From an uncultured Caryophanales bacterium (GTDB lineage Bacteria > Bacillota_I > Bacilli_A > RFN20 > CAG-826): a stretch of DNA of 43,051 bases. Where the stretch lies: contig CAMPCW010000005.1 in NCBI GenBank assembly GCA_946647665.1, forward strand, positions 1-43,051. The letters are read 5' to 3'. Position numbers and translations under genes: made by a program. This document shows positions 1 to 9,475 of the stretch, one piece after another (within the stretch, counting starts at the first letter, position 1; each line of letters opens with the position of its first letter). The notes under the pieces were generated by a model, which was not told the DNA's origin, made no database searches, and worked only from the letters and a program-made list of their open reading frames with translations.

Positions 1-220
1 GATTAAGTGAAAATGAATCGCGAATACTGAATGGTTATTATTCCTCAATTCCACATCTATATTATATCATTATTTATAATTATATAAAAGGATATAGTGA
101 CTTATTTTTATACTTATTACGACTGAATATAATAATTACAATTCATTCCCCCCACCTATAGAGGTACCCATCAATTTAATAAATTGCTGTAGAAGACTTC
201 TTGCTTATATATGTTAAAAT

Positions 221-1225
221 TTATTTTGAAATAATGAGATCGTAATAAGCATCGATCTTTTTATTTAATTCATTCAATAACATTGTCTTAGTGGCTAAAT
301 CAGTAAATGAAGCATTAATTGAATTAGTTAAGAAATGCTTAACTTCATGTTTTTGTAATTTGAATTCTTGATATAAATGCCTAAATTCTTTTAAAACATC
401 AGTGTCACTAACAGTCATGTTATCAGAGTTAATTGTAACTGCAATTCCATACCTATCAAACTCTCTTAAAGGCACTGATTTATAATCTGGTAACGATGTA
501 GTCTGTAGGTTACTTGTAGGACAGAATTCAAAGGCGATTCTTTTTTCCACCATTTTTTTGATATTTTCTCTAGTTAATTCTAAGTGAACCCCGTGCCCGA
601 TTCTTTGAGCGTGAAGAAGATCAACTACTCTAATAACTTCATCACTACCACATGCTTCTCCAGCGTGAATTGTAATATTTAAATTACGTTTTTTTGCTTC
701 ATCAAATAAAGAAGCATAGTGATCTCCAGTTAAATATGCTTCTGGACCTGCTAAATCAACCGCAACTACCTTATCCATGCGGTATTTATCTGCTAATTCA
801 ATAGCAGGCATATTGACTTCAACAGGTGATTGTCTCATGCAGCAAAGTATTAAATTAGCGTCAAATCCGTTTTTATCTTTTAAAGCATATTTAAGTCCAG
901 AAATAGCAGATATAACCGCATCTTCTTGAGACATTCCTTTTAAAGTATGAAGCTGTGGAGCAAATCTAATTTCGGCATAAATATAGCCAGAATTATATAA
1001 TCGATTTACTAAACTTGTGACCGCATACGCTATCGAAAATTCATCTTGCAATAAAGAGCAAGGTAGGTCAAATCTTGTTAGGTATTCTTCTAAAGATGTA
1101 CAGCCTTCTGGAACACGGACATTTTTTGGAAAATCATCCCCTAAAGAGATGTGATTTCTTTCCGCTAAATATTTAAAATCTTCTAATCCTAAAGAACCAT
1201 CAAGGTGTAAATGTAAATCAATCAT
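221..1225 (-). CDS. add: Adenosine deaminase
   Basis: MIDLHLHLDGSL N-terminus, IHAGE, HGVHL and FCPTSN/NSDN motifs typical of adenosine deaminase. Confidence 0.93.
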   Translation of the reverse strand: MIDLHLHLDGSLGLEDFKYLAERNHISLGDDFPKNVRVPEGCTSLEEYLTRFDLPCSLLQDEFSIAYAVTSLVNRLYNSGYIYAEIRFAPQLHTLKGMSQEDAVISAISGLKYALKDKNGFDANLILCCMRQSPVEVNMPAIELADKYRMDKVVAVDLAGPEAYLTGDHYASLFDEAKKRNLNITIHAGEACGSDEVIRVVDLLHAQRIGHGVHLELTRENIKKMVEKRIAFEFCPTSNLQTTSLPDYKSVPLREFDRYGIAVTINSDNMTVSDTDVLKEFRHLYQEFKLQKHEVKHFLTNSINASFTDLATKTMLLNELNKKIDAYYDLIISK

Positions 1226-1312
1226 ATTTTTCTCCTTTCTTAATCATAGTAAAAAAATGTTTTAAATTAAAGTCGTTTGAATTATTATTTAAACGAAAGG
1301 ACAAAAATATTT

Positions 1313-1771
1313 ATGGCAAAAGATCCAAATAAGAAAGGATTCTTTGGCGAATTCAAAGAATTCATTACCCGTGGTAACGTCATGGATATGGCCGTTGGTG
1401 TCATTATCGGTGGTGCGTTCACTGCAATCGTTACTGCTTTAACAGGCGGCATTCTTCAACCATTAATTAACTGGTTAATTGGTGGTAGAGGCGGCTTAGA
1501 ATCAGCAAGAACTATCTTAGGTGATCCAGTCTATATGGAAACAGAAGTAGGTGGCCAAATCGTCAAACAAATCGACTGGGCGAAAACCAACTTTATTGAC
1601 TGGGGCGCATTTATCTCTGCGGTTATTAACTTCTTATTAGTCGCTCTCATCCTCTTCATCATTATTAAGGTCATTAATAGTGTTCATAGAAAAGGTGTTG
1701 AGGCTAGAGAAAAATTAGAAGCGAAAATTAAAGAAGAAGCTCAAGCAGAAGAAGAAAAGAAAGCTGAATAA
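1313..1771 (+). CDS. mscL: Large-conductance mechanosensitive channel
   Basis: EFKEFITRGNVMDMAVGVIIGGAFTAIV is the MscL signature; start placed at ATG 1313 after AAAGGA rather than the ORF-track start at 1277. Confidence 0.95.
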   Translation: MAKDPNKKGFFGEFKEFITRGNVMDMAVGVIIGGAFTAIVTALTGGILQPLINWLIGGRGGLESARTILGDPVYMETEVGGQIVKQIDWAKTNFIDWGAFISAVINFLLVALILFIIIKVINSVHRKGVEAREKLEAKIKEEAQAEEEKKAE

Positions 1772-1789
1772 TTCTATTCTTGAAAAGAA

Positions 1790-1818
1790 TAACTCGGGTT
1801 ATACCGAGTTATTTTTTT
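1790..1818. terminator. Intrinsic terminator between mscL and the convergent phosphatase gene
   Basis: AACTCGGGTTATACCGAGTTATTTTTTT hairpin plus T-tract. Confidence 0.85.
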
Positions 1819-2243
1819 ATGTGTTTAATGATTGCATCCACTGCTTTTTTAATTCTTTGATAAACAAATTCAAATCTATCTGTATACCATGGATCTTCTA
1901 TTTCTACGTTATCTAAATATTCAGTTATTAGATGATATTTATCACTAGGTCCAAATAATCTTTGTAAATAATATAAATTATTCTTATCCATATAGAATAT
2001 GTAATCAGCGGATTCAAATTCGCTTCTAGAAATTCTAGTCGCGGAATGATGCACATCAATATAACCATGATTATGTAACACTCTTCTCATCGGAGGATAG
2101 ATGTCATTGCCTATTTCTTCTAAAGAAGTCGCTCTACTAGAAACGTTGATATCTAATTTATTTTCTTTAACTAAATCAGTAAAAAGAATCTCTGCAACTG
2201 GAGAGCGACAAATATTTCCGTGGCAAATAAAGATGACGTTCAT
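1809..2243 (-). CDS. Low molecular weight protein-tyrosine phosphatase
   Basis: FICHGNICRSPVAE P-loop and EDPWYT motif. Confidence 0.9.
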   Translation of the reverse strand: MNVIFICHGNICRSPVAEILFTDLVKENKLDINVSSRATSLEEIGNDIYPPMRRVLHNHGYIDVHHSATRISRSEFESADYIFYMDKNNLYYLQRLFGPSDKYHLITEYLDNVEIEDPWYTDRFEFVYQRIKKAVDAIIKHIKK

Positions 2244-2253
2244 ATAATAAGTA

Positions 2254-2284
2254 TAATAAAAGGAGACATTTCTGTCTCCTATAA
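2254..2284 (-). terminator. Intrinsic terminator downstream of fba
   Basis: minus strand GGAGACAGAAATGTCTCCTTTTATT. Confidence 0.7.
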
Positions 2285-2298
2285 TTTAATTCATTAAA

Positions 2299-3273
2299 TT
2301 AAATCTTGTCGTTAGAACCAAGAACTTCTGTGATTTTATGTTTCACAAGTTCTTTGACATATTTACGACCATCACCGACATATTGACGTGGGTCAAAGTG
2401 TTCTGGATGTTCATCGAAGTGCTCTCTAATACCTGCAGTCATCGCTAAACGGAGGTCGCTATCGATATTAATCTTACAAACCGCTAATCTAGCAGCGTGT
2501 CTAAGTTGTTCTTCTGGAACACCAACTGCGTCAACGAGTTTGCCACCATGAGCGTTAATGATATCAACATATTCTTGGTTAACAGAGCTAGAACCGTGTA
2601 AAACAATTGGGAATCCTGGAAGTCTTCTAGAAACTTCTTCTAAGATATCAAATCTTAAAGGAGGTGGGAGAAGTTTTCCAGTTTTTGGATCTCTAGTACA
2701 TTGTTCTGGTTTAAATTTATAAGCACCATGAGATGTACCAATAGCAATAGCTAAGCTATCGCATCCAGTTCTTTTAACAAATTCTTCGACGTCTTCTGGC
2801 TTGGTGTAGCTTTCTGCACCATGTTCGACTTTAACCTCATCTTCGATACCAGCTAAAGTTCCAAGTTCAGCTTCAACGGTAACATATGGTTTATGAGCGT
2901 GAGCGTATTCACAAACTTTACGTGTAATAGCGATATTTTCTTCAAATGGTCTACTAGAGCAGTCAATCATGACGCTGGTAAAGCCACCATCGATACAATC
3001 TTTACAAATTTCAAAATCTGCACCGTGGTCTAAGTGTAAGACGATTGGTAAGCCTGTATCTTCTACAGCAGCTTCCACCATTTTCTTTAAATAGACAGGT
3101 TTAGCATATTTTCTTGCTCCAGCAGAAACTTGTAAGATGACTGGAGAGTTACATTCTTTAGCTGCTTCAGTAATGGCTTGAACGATTTCCATATTGTTGC
3201 AGTTAAAAGCCCCAATGGCGTAACCACCTTTATAGGCCTTTTCAAACATTTCAATAGTGTTAACTAATGGCAT
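2299..3273 (-). CDS. fba: Class II fructose-1,6-bisphosphate aldolase
   Basis: GAFNCNNMEIVQAI, HLDHG, VEAELG, IGTSHGAYKF, LHGSSSV motifs. Confidence 0.95.
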   Translation of the reverse strand: MPLVNTIEMFEKAYKGGYAIGAFNCNNMEIVQAITEAAKECNSPVILQVSAGARKYAKPVYLKKMVEAAVEDTGLPIVLHLDHGADFEICKDCIDGGFTSVMIDCSSRPFEENIAITRKVCEYAHAHKPYVTVEAELGTLAGIEDEVKVEHGAESYTKPEDVEEFVKRTGCDSLAIAIGTSHGAYKFKPEQCTRDPKTGKLLPPPLRFDILEEVSRRLPGFPIVLHGSSSVNQEYVDIINAHGGKLVDAVGVPEEQLRHAARLAVCKINIDSDLRLAMTAGIREHFDEHPEHFDPRQYVGDGRKYVKELVKHKITEVLGSNDKI

Positions 3274-3337
3274 ATTATATCCTCTTTTCTAATTGATTAT
3301 TATACACGTTTTATCACTAAAATAAACCTTAAGTTTA

Positions 3338-6300
3338 TTAATGAGAGATGTATGGCAAGATTCTATTAATAAGGTCAATTAATTCATTAATAGTAAGACT
3401 GCCAAATGTTCGGCCGCCATAAGGGTTGTCAGTGCCCATAATTTTATCGTTTAAAACGGCATTGAATGGTATTGGGTTTTCTGGATCAGGATCAGTAATT
3501 AGTCCTGCATCATGTAACGATTGAAGGCTTTCTGTTTTAACATGGTTAAACATATTATCGGTGAATTTGCTCATGCTATTAACAGTATATGAATAGCCTT
3601 CTTTAAGGACGAAATATTTATCAATATCTGAGAATTTTTCGTAAGATTCATCTTCGTCATTTTTTTTCGCTGTAGTAAACATAAACCAATAAGTCATATT
3701 GATTTTTTGCCTTTTAATAGATTCAATCTTGACTTGATAGAATACATCTTTTTCTTTATAAATCATTTCGATAGAAGCTGTTAAAGAATTATTCTTCTCG
3801 TCAAATGTCTCTGTGCCTTGATATTCGCTTCCAGTGACATATTTATATGCTTCTCTAACAGCAGGATTAATCGCTGCTATAGAATATTCAGAAGCAGAAT
3901 AAACATAATCGTAATAATAATTATTATTACCACTATCGTAAACAAAGATATTCTCGTCCTTGTTTTTGGCAGTATTGTTGATTATTCCTTTGGCTAATAC
4001 ATCAGCGTTAGATCCTTCAACGATAGCACCTTTATTGACATCGCCATCAAGAGGAGTAAATGAAATTCTGATAGAATTTCTACTTGCTGCTTTTTCATCT
4101 TTTTCATACATGGCATCGCCAAATAATTCGATGATGTTTAAGTTTTCTAAAGCATGTTGCAAATTATTGTTGCCTTCGCCGAAAACAGTAACACCGGCCA
4201 AAATATTCATAATATTTGAAGATGAAGCAGGATCAATATTGATGATATCAGACAATTTTAATTCTGCAATTCTTTCTGGAATATCCACTAATTTAGTGTA
4301 TTTCAAGCTTTGCAAAACTTGTGGAGAATTCTCATCAATATCTACGACATCTTTTAAAGCCAAACTATTTCTTAAAGCAATAATCATTGCACTAGAGTCA
4401 TTAATGACTGTGTTACCAACTGCATATAAAGAATCACGAGGTTTTGCATCTTTTAATTCTGTATCAGTCTTGCTAGGGACGTCGGTACCAGTAAACTCTT
4501 TTGCTTCTTTTTTAGCAATATAGCCAGTATCTTTTGTGTAATAAGCAGCAAGTTCTTCGCTTAATTCTTCGTTTGGAACTTTTTCCCAATCTTCGCTATG
4601 AAGGATGTAATATTCATAAGCATCGCCACCAAGTGAGCGTTTATAAATATCACCTGGATAAATCTTCATCACGTCTTTAACTCTTAAATCCTTCATCGCA
4701 TTACTTAAGTCATTAAGAGTTGTATCTTTTAAAGCTATTAAAACTTGCGGTGAAGATTTTTCATCAATATTAAATAAATCACTAATTTTTAACGAAGAGA
4801 ATTTAGCACCAATACTAGTGATTGGACAATCTTTTAAGGCCTCGGAGGTCGCAATTTTATAAATCATCGAAGTTGGATCTGTTCCAATATCAATCACATC
4901 TCGTAAGGTTAATGATTCGATTTTTGATGATAAATTACCAATTGTAGATTTCAAATTAATTAAAGATTTTAAAACCACATTATCGCCAGCAGTAACAACA
5001 GCGGATAATGGAATGCTATTAATTGTTTCTTGATTAGTCAAATCACCAATTGTAGCTTTAGGTTTGTTGGTTTCTTCATCAATTCCTTTTAGATCAACGA
5101 CTGCTTTTAAAATAGAATTATTTTTATAGTCAGGGAAAATATCGATAATTCTAACTGTGCTAATATCTTTTTCACTAATTTCTTTTAAAGTATTATCTTT
5201 AAATGAATACAAAATATCACCTTCCTTAAGACCGGTAAAGATATCAGAAATCTTAAGAGCTAAAACACGATTATTATTGTTTAAGTCCCCAACAGTGTAA
5301 TAGTGTTCACCTTGATCATCTTTATATGTCATATTTGCTAAAGCTTTTAAAACTCCATCAGCTTTAGGGAAAAGATCTTTTAGTGGAAGTCCTTCAACAA
5401 ATCCGTTAGCCATGATTTCATCAAATTTATATCCACCTATAGCTTTAAGGAAATCTGTTTTAGTTGTATCAATAACTTCTTCAAGTTTTAAACCGGTGAT
5501 ATTGGAAAAATCAGTTAAATCGGAAATTGCCCAACCTTTAGCCTTGATTGTTTGTAATAACTTATTATTCTTAGCTTCTTCATCGGTGAATAATTTGCCG
5601 ATTTGCAAAGTCTTGATATTAGTATCGTTTAAATCACCGATTGTCCAACCTAATTCTCTAATTTGATCAATGAAAGGTCCGCCACCTTCAATTAATTTAC
5701 CGATTTCTAATTGTTTGATATTAGTGTCATTAAAATCCGCTAATGTCCAAGTAGCGACTTGTTGTAAAAATGGACTGGTGCTAGTATCGATTACATCACC
5801 AATAACGATAGCTTTTTTGACTTTATCAAAATAACCATCGCCACCATCAATAATATCTTGTAATGAAACTAATTCGTCTTCACTAGCATTCTCATTAACA
5901 ACATATTTTTTGTTAACTTCGTCATAGACGATTGGGTAAACAATGTATTTCAAAACACCATTAGCAACAATTTTGCCGTCTTTCTTAAAGAAATTACCGA
6001 TTTTAATACCAGTTTTCATCGCATGAGGAATGAATTCCATCAAACTCATAGTGTGATCGTATTCTTCATCAGAACGCGGACTAGATTTGTTTAATGTAAA
6101 AGGTTTTGTTTTAATTTCATCCCATTTAAATTGATAATGAACTTCTTTTTCTAAAGCAGGGTTAATATTAGTAAGAAGTGCATTTTTAATCGTAGGAGTG
6201 ACTTTGTCAATATCACCAAGAGTTTCAAACTTTTGACTTGGCAAAGAAGAAATCAATTGGAGAAGTGTCATTCCTTGGTATTCTGGTTGCAATATACTTT

Positions 6301-6496
6301 CAGCATCTAGACCAAACATTCCTATGACTTGCCCAGTTTTAAACACTGTCCCCATAAGAACACCGGCAATACCAATGACTAAAACACAAGATAAAAATCC
6401 TGTAAACCACATCAATAGGTATCTCCACCACATCTTTTTCTTTCGTGGCTTATAATTTTTAATCTCTCTTCCGTCTTTTAATGTAACCTCACTCAT
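3338..6496 (-). CDS. Large membrane-anchored repeat protein of unknown function
   Basis: 1052 aa; N-terminal basic segment and one transmembrane helix (YLLMWFTGFLSCVLVIGIAGVLMG), then about 13 degenerate repeats of the form L-x-(I/L)-x-D-(I/V/L)-hydrophobic. Confidence 0.85.
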   Translation of the reverse strand: MSEVTLKDGREIKNYKPRKKKMWWRYLLMWFTGFLSCVLVIGIAGVLMGTVFKTGQVIGMFGLDAESILQPEYQGMTLLQLISSLPSQKFETLGDIDKVTPTIKNALLTNINPALEKEVHYQFKWDEIKTKPFTLNKSSPRSDEEYDHTMSLMEFIPHAMKTGIKIGNFFKKDGKIVANGVLKYIVYPIVYDEVNKKYVVNENASEDELVSLQDIIDGGDGYFDKVKKAIVIGDVIDTSTSPFLQQVATWTLADFNDTNIKQLEIGKLIEGGGPFIDQIRELGWTIGDLNDTNIKTLQIGKLFTDEEAKNNKLLQTIKAKGWAISDLTDFSNITGLKLEEVIDTTKTDFLKAIGGYKFDEIMANGFVEGLPLKDLFPKADGVLKALANMTYKDDQGEHYYTVGDLNNNNRVLALKISDIFTGLKEGDILYSFKDNTLKEISEKDISTVRIIDIFPDYKNNSILKAVVDLKGIDEETNKPKATIGDLTNQETINSIPLSAVVTAGDNVVLKSLINLKSTIGNLSSKIESLTLRDVIDIGTDPTSMIYKIATSEALKDCPITSIGAKFSSLKISDLFNIDEKSSPQVLIALKDTTLNDLSNAMKDLRVKDVMKIYPGDIYKRSLGGDAYEYYILHSEDWEKVPNEELSEELAAYYTKDTGYIAKKEAKEFTGTDVPSKTDTELKDAKPRDSLYAVGNTVINDSSAMIIALRNSLALKDVVDIDENSPQVLQSLKYTKLVDIPERIAELKLSDIINIDPASSSNIMNILAGVTVFGEGNNNLQHALENLNIIELFGDAMYEKDEKAASRNSIRISFTPLDGDVNKGAIVEGSNADVLAKGIINNTAKNKDENIFVYDSGNNNYYYDYVYSASEYSIAAINPAVREAYKYVTGSEYQGTETFDEKNNSLTASIEMIYKEKDVFYQVKIESIKRQKINMTYWFMFTTAKKNDEDESYEKFSDIDKYFVLKEGYSYTVNSMSKFTDNMFNHVKTESLQSLHDAGLITDPDPENPIPFNAVLNDKIMGTDNPYGGRTFGSLTINELIDLINRILPYISH

Positions 6497-7169
6497 AATC
6501 TAATGTCCTCCCCAATTTAGATATAGATATGTAGCCATGATGAACCGCGTAGACATCGCTAGAGGTATCATCACATTCTTCATCTTTCAAAGTTCGTAAT
6601 GCTTGATATTTGTTTTTTTCTACTTCTTGATAATATGTCACTTCTTTTCTATAGAAGATATGTGTTTCTTTGATGCCTTTAACAATGTCCCCTAAAGGAA
6701 AATTCACATTTAATAAATATTCATTAGATAATAAGTTGTTAGTTTTGATATAAGACATCACTTCATCAAAATATTTCTCCACCAATTCGAAATTATGTTC
6801 TGCTGAAACTGCAATAGCAGGGATACGATATGTTAAAGCCTGTAAACACGCTCCAATTGTCCCGCTATACATTGTGTCATAAGAGATGTTATGTCCGTGA
6901 TTAATTCCAGAAACAACTAGATCAAATTTAACACCAATACTACTTAAAGCATAAGCAACGCAATCAGCAGGGGTAGAATTCACAACATATAAATCATCGC
7001 TCTTTTTAATAACTTCAATTGGTTCTGTTAAATTAAGAGCAACAGATTTAGCGGACATCACTGTTTTAGGGGCCACTACAATCACTTTTCCGTACTTGCT
7101 TAAAAGTGCTTTCAGTGTTTTTATACCTAAAGCATCATACCCATCATCATTAGTGAGAAGAATGTTCAT
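6489..7169 (-). CDS. surE: 5'/3'-nucleotidase SurE
   Basis: MNILLTNDDGYDALGI, VVAPKTVMSAKS, SGINHGHNISYDTMYSGTIGA signature; overlaps the next gene by 8 bp. Confidence 0.95.
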   Translation of the reverse strand: MNILLTNDDGYDALGIKTLKALLSKYGKVIVVAPKTVMSAKSVALNLTEPIEVIKKSDDLYVVNSTPADCVAYALSSIGVKFDLVVSGINHGHNISYDTMYSGTIGACLQALTYRIPAIAVSAEHNFELVEKYFDEVMSYIKTNNLLSNEYLLNVNFPLGDIVKGIKETHIFYRKEVTYYQEVEKNKYQALRTLKDEECDDTSSDVYAVHHGYISISKLGRTLDYE

Positions 7170-7227
7170 CTTGTAATAATTTTATTAGAAAATATATTAC
7201 TCCGCCATATTATTTAATTAATATCGA

Positions 7228-7252
7228 AAAAGCCCCGCAAATGCGAGGCTAG
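7228..7252 (-). terminator. Intrinsic terminator
   Basis: minus strand AGCCTCGCATTTGCGGGGCTTTTTC. Confidence 0.75.
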
Positions 7253-7275
7253 TAGTTTAATAAATAAGTTTTGAA

Positions 7276-7842
7276 TTATTCAGCTTTTTCTTTGGATAAT
7301 GAATTGAATAATAAAACAATATAAATTGCGTAAACTAATAATGTCACCACACCAATTGTAGCAAAAGTCGCTTCATTACCTTGAGCGTCAAATAATAAAT
7401 CAGTGACTAAAGCAATAGCAAAAATAGCAGCAAATAATCCAGTTAATCTAACGATAACAGCGCTCTTTTCAAATCTAGAGATAATGTAAAACACAACCAT
7501 CAATAAGGAAGCACCCATGCATAATGGATAAATTACCCAAGCGGTTGGTCCCATAAAATCAGAATTTTCAATCACTCTAAGTAGATAGAACACAAACATA
7601 AATGTTGGGAATAAAGAAACAGATAAGATGTTTAACACTTTCTTTAAACCAGCAGGCATCTTCTCTCCTAGAACAATCCCTAAAATTCCAGCGCAGAGGT
7701 AGTAAGAAGAGATAATGACTGCAACTAAACCAATTGCAAACACCTTTCCGTCAGCGCGAATCCAGTTCAAATAGAGCAAGAAAAATAAAACACCAAAGAT
7801 TAAGCTTAAATATGGCTTAATTAAGCCCATAACTTTTTTCAT
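7276..7842 (-). CDS. Multi-pass membrane protein of unknown function
   Basis: 188 aa with about six hydrophobic segments; no family recognised. Confidence 0.75.
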   Translation of the reverse strand: MKKVMGLIKPYLSLIFGVLFFLLYLNWIRADGKVFAIGLVAVIISSYYLCAGILGIVLGEKMPAGLKKVLNILSVSLFPTFMFVFYLLRVIENSDFMGPTAWVIYPLCMGASLLMVVFYIISRFEKSAVIVRLTGLFAAIFAIALVTDLLFDAQGNEATFATIGVVTLLVYAIYIVLLFNSLSKEKAE

Positions 7843-7879
7843 TTTAAAAATCTCCTTTTAATACAAAAATATTTTAGTC

Positions 7880-8551
7880 TTATGAAATTAACATTTCAAC
7901 TAGTCTATATGAGTTATAGTCAAAATAATATATTTTGTCTAAGCCAGAACATTCACCTAATAAATGCTTAATAGCGAGCATACTAGCTAAAGAAGATATA
8001 ATGCCCACCATTGGTCCCATGACGCCATCTTTAGGAGAGGAAACGATATCGGAATTTGTGATATCTAATAAGCTTTTATTAATAAATAAGCAATACTGTC
8101 CTTTATATCCGTCCACTCCAATATGTAAAAACGGAATCTTATTATCTTTACACGCTTTAGCGATAATTAATTTAGCTTTCCAGTTATCTACCGCATCAAT
8201 AACTAAGTCATAGTCTTTAACTAACTCTTCGATATTAGATTCATCAACTTTTAGATTAATTGAGTTAATATGGGCGTCACTATTTCTACTTAATAAGGCA
8301 CTTTTAACAACATCAACTTTAAGTTTTCCAACATCAGATTCAGTAAGCAAAATTTGTCTATTTAAATTAGACAATTCGACTTTATCGTAGTCCACGATTG
8401 TTAGATTAGTGACCCCATTAGTGACTAAATAAGTAGAGACGTGTTGACCAACTCCGCCCACTCCAATAATAAGTACTCTTTTTTGAGCAAGAGAAAGAAG
8501 CTGTTCTAAGTCAATATCTTTAAGTTCTAAAAGGCGAGAATAGCGACTCAT
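7880..8551 (-). CDS. thiF: ThiF/MoeB/HesA-family E1-like adenylyltransferase
   Basis: VLIIGVGGVGQHVSTYLVTNGVTNLTIVDYDKVELSNLNRQ. Confidence 0.88.
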   Translation of the reverse strand: MSRYSRLLELKDIDLEQLLSLAQKRVLIIGVGGVGQHVSTYLVTNGVTNLTIVDYDKVELSNLNRQILLTESDVGKLKVDVVKSALLSRNSDAHINSINLKVDESNIEELVKDYDLVIDAVDNWKAKLIIAKACKDNKIPFLHIGVDGYKGQYCLFINKSLLDITNSDIVSSPKDGVMGPMVGIISSLASMLAIKHLLGECSGLDKIYYFDYNSYRLVEMLIS

Positions 8552-8757
8552 TATCCTCCACCTCTAATATAGATGAGTTCTATTTCATCTCCATCATTTA
8601 AAACATGAGATTTAAAATATTCTCTTTTAACAAACACTCCATTTACTGAAATTACTAGCCATGGTACTGCTTCTATATCTTTATAATCTAAAAGAGCTTG
8701 AATGGTTAAACCTTCAGGATATTCATTAGAAATAACAGAATCAACTTTTAATCTCAT
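8551..8757 (-). CDS. thiS: ThiS/MoaD-like sulfur carrier (ubiquitin-like)
   Basis: 68 aa, NDGDEIELIYIRGGG C-terminal glycine tail; stop/start overlap (TAATG) with the E1-like gene. Confidence 0.8.
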   Translation of the reverse strand: MRLKVDSVISNEYPEGLTIQALLDYKDIEAVPWLVISVNGVFVKREYFKSHVLNDGDEIELIYIRGGG

Positions 8758-8793
8758 AACAATATCTTAGAGTGAACTTACTTGGCAAATGAA

Positions 8794-9219
8794 TCACCAA
8801 ACATCTTGGTTGCATAATCGATCATAGTTATTGCCTCCAAAATATCTCATACGCAGTCTATCTGCTTGTTCTTTTGTGATTAAATTCTCTACTTCCGCAA
8901 CATTTATTGAGCTGTTAAGCTGATCACTATAACAATCAATAAGAGTACTATCTTTTCGTATTGCTTTACGATAATCGTTAATTGAATCAATTAAAAAACC
9001 TGGCAAAACAGTTTTAGCTTCTTCTCTTTCTAAAGAAAGAAGATCCTCAATAGAAACATTAAGAGTTTTTGAAATTGCTAATAATGTTTTTCCAGAACAT
9101 TCTAAAATATCAGCTTTACCAGAAGCGATATCTGTTAAAGTTGTTCTAGGTACTCCACTATCCAAAGATAATGAATATACAGTAGTTTTCTTTTCTGAAA
9201 GTAAATCTAAGAATGTCAT
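8794..9219 (-). CDS. XRE-family HTH transcriptional regulator
   Basis: VYSLSLDSGVPRTTLTDIASGKADILECSGKTLLAISKTLNVSIEDLL HTH; start placed at ATG 9219 because the ORF-track GTG at 9246 lies inside the promoter. Confidence 0.82.
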   Translation of the reverse strand: MTFLDLLSEKKTTVYSLSLDSGVPRTTLTDIASGKADILECSGKTLLAISKTLNVSIEDLLSLEREEAKTVLPGFLIDSINDYRKAIRKDSTLIDCYSDQLNSSINVAEVENLITKEQADRLRMRYFGGNNYDRLCNQDVW

Positions 9220-9225
9220 GACTAC

Positions 9226-9254
9226 ATTATATCGGTTAACCGACACTTTATCAA
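9226..9254 (-). promoter_or_regulatory. Sigma-A promoter of the XRE gene with embedded palindromic operator TCGGTTAACCGA
   Basis: minus strand TTGATA-N17-TATAAT; spacer contains the perfect 12-bp palindrome at 9232..9243. Confidence 0.75.
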
Positions 9255-9311
9255 TATATAAAAAGACATCTCAATATAATCAAAGCACTGTGTTTTTAGT
9301 ACACTATTGAA

Positions 9312-9332
9312 AATAAAAGCCGTAAATCGGCT
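9312..9332 (-). terminator. Candidate intrinsic terminator in the XRE/HExxH intergenic region
   Basis: minus strand AAGCCGATTTACGGCTTTTATTTT. Confidence 0.55.
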
Positions 9333-9475
9333 TCTAATTAAGGCACTACCAGTGAGGCTCTAATAAATAATCGAAAGCATCATTTAATCGGTATACATTG
9401 CTACCTGCGAGAAATAATTGCTGTGATTCTATTGATGCATATATTTGTAGCACAATATTGGAGTATACTACTTTT

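Noticed and set aside
3960-5666. Plus-strand ORFs 3960..4523 and 5412..5666
   Set aside because: Antisense to the long, clearly coding repeat protein; a by-product of its biased codon usage, no RBS.
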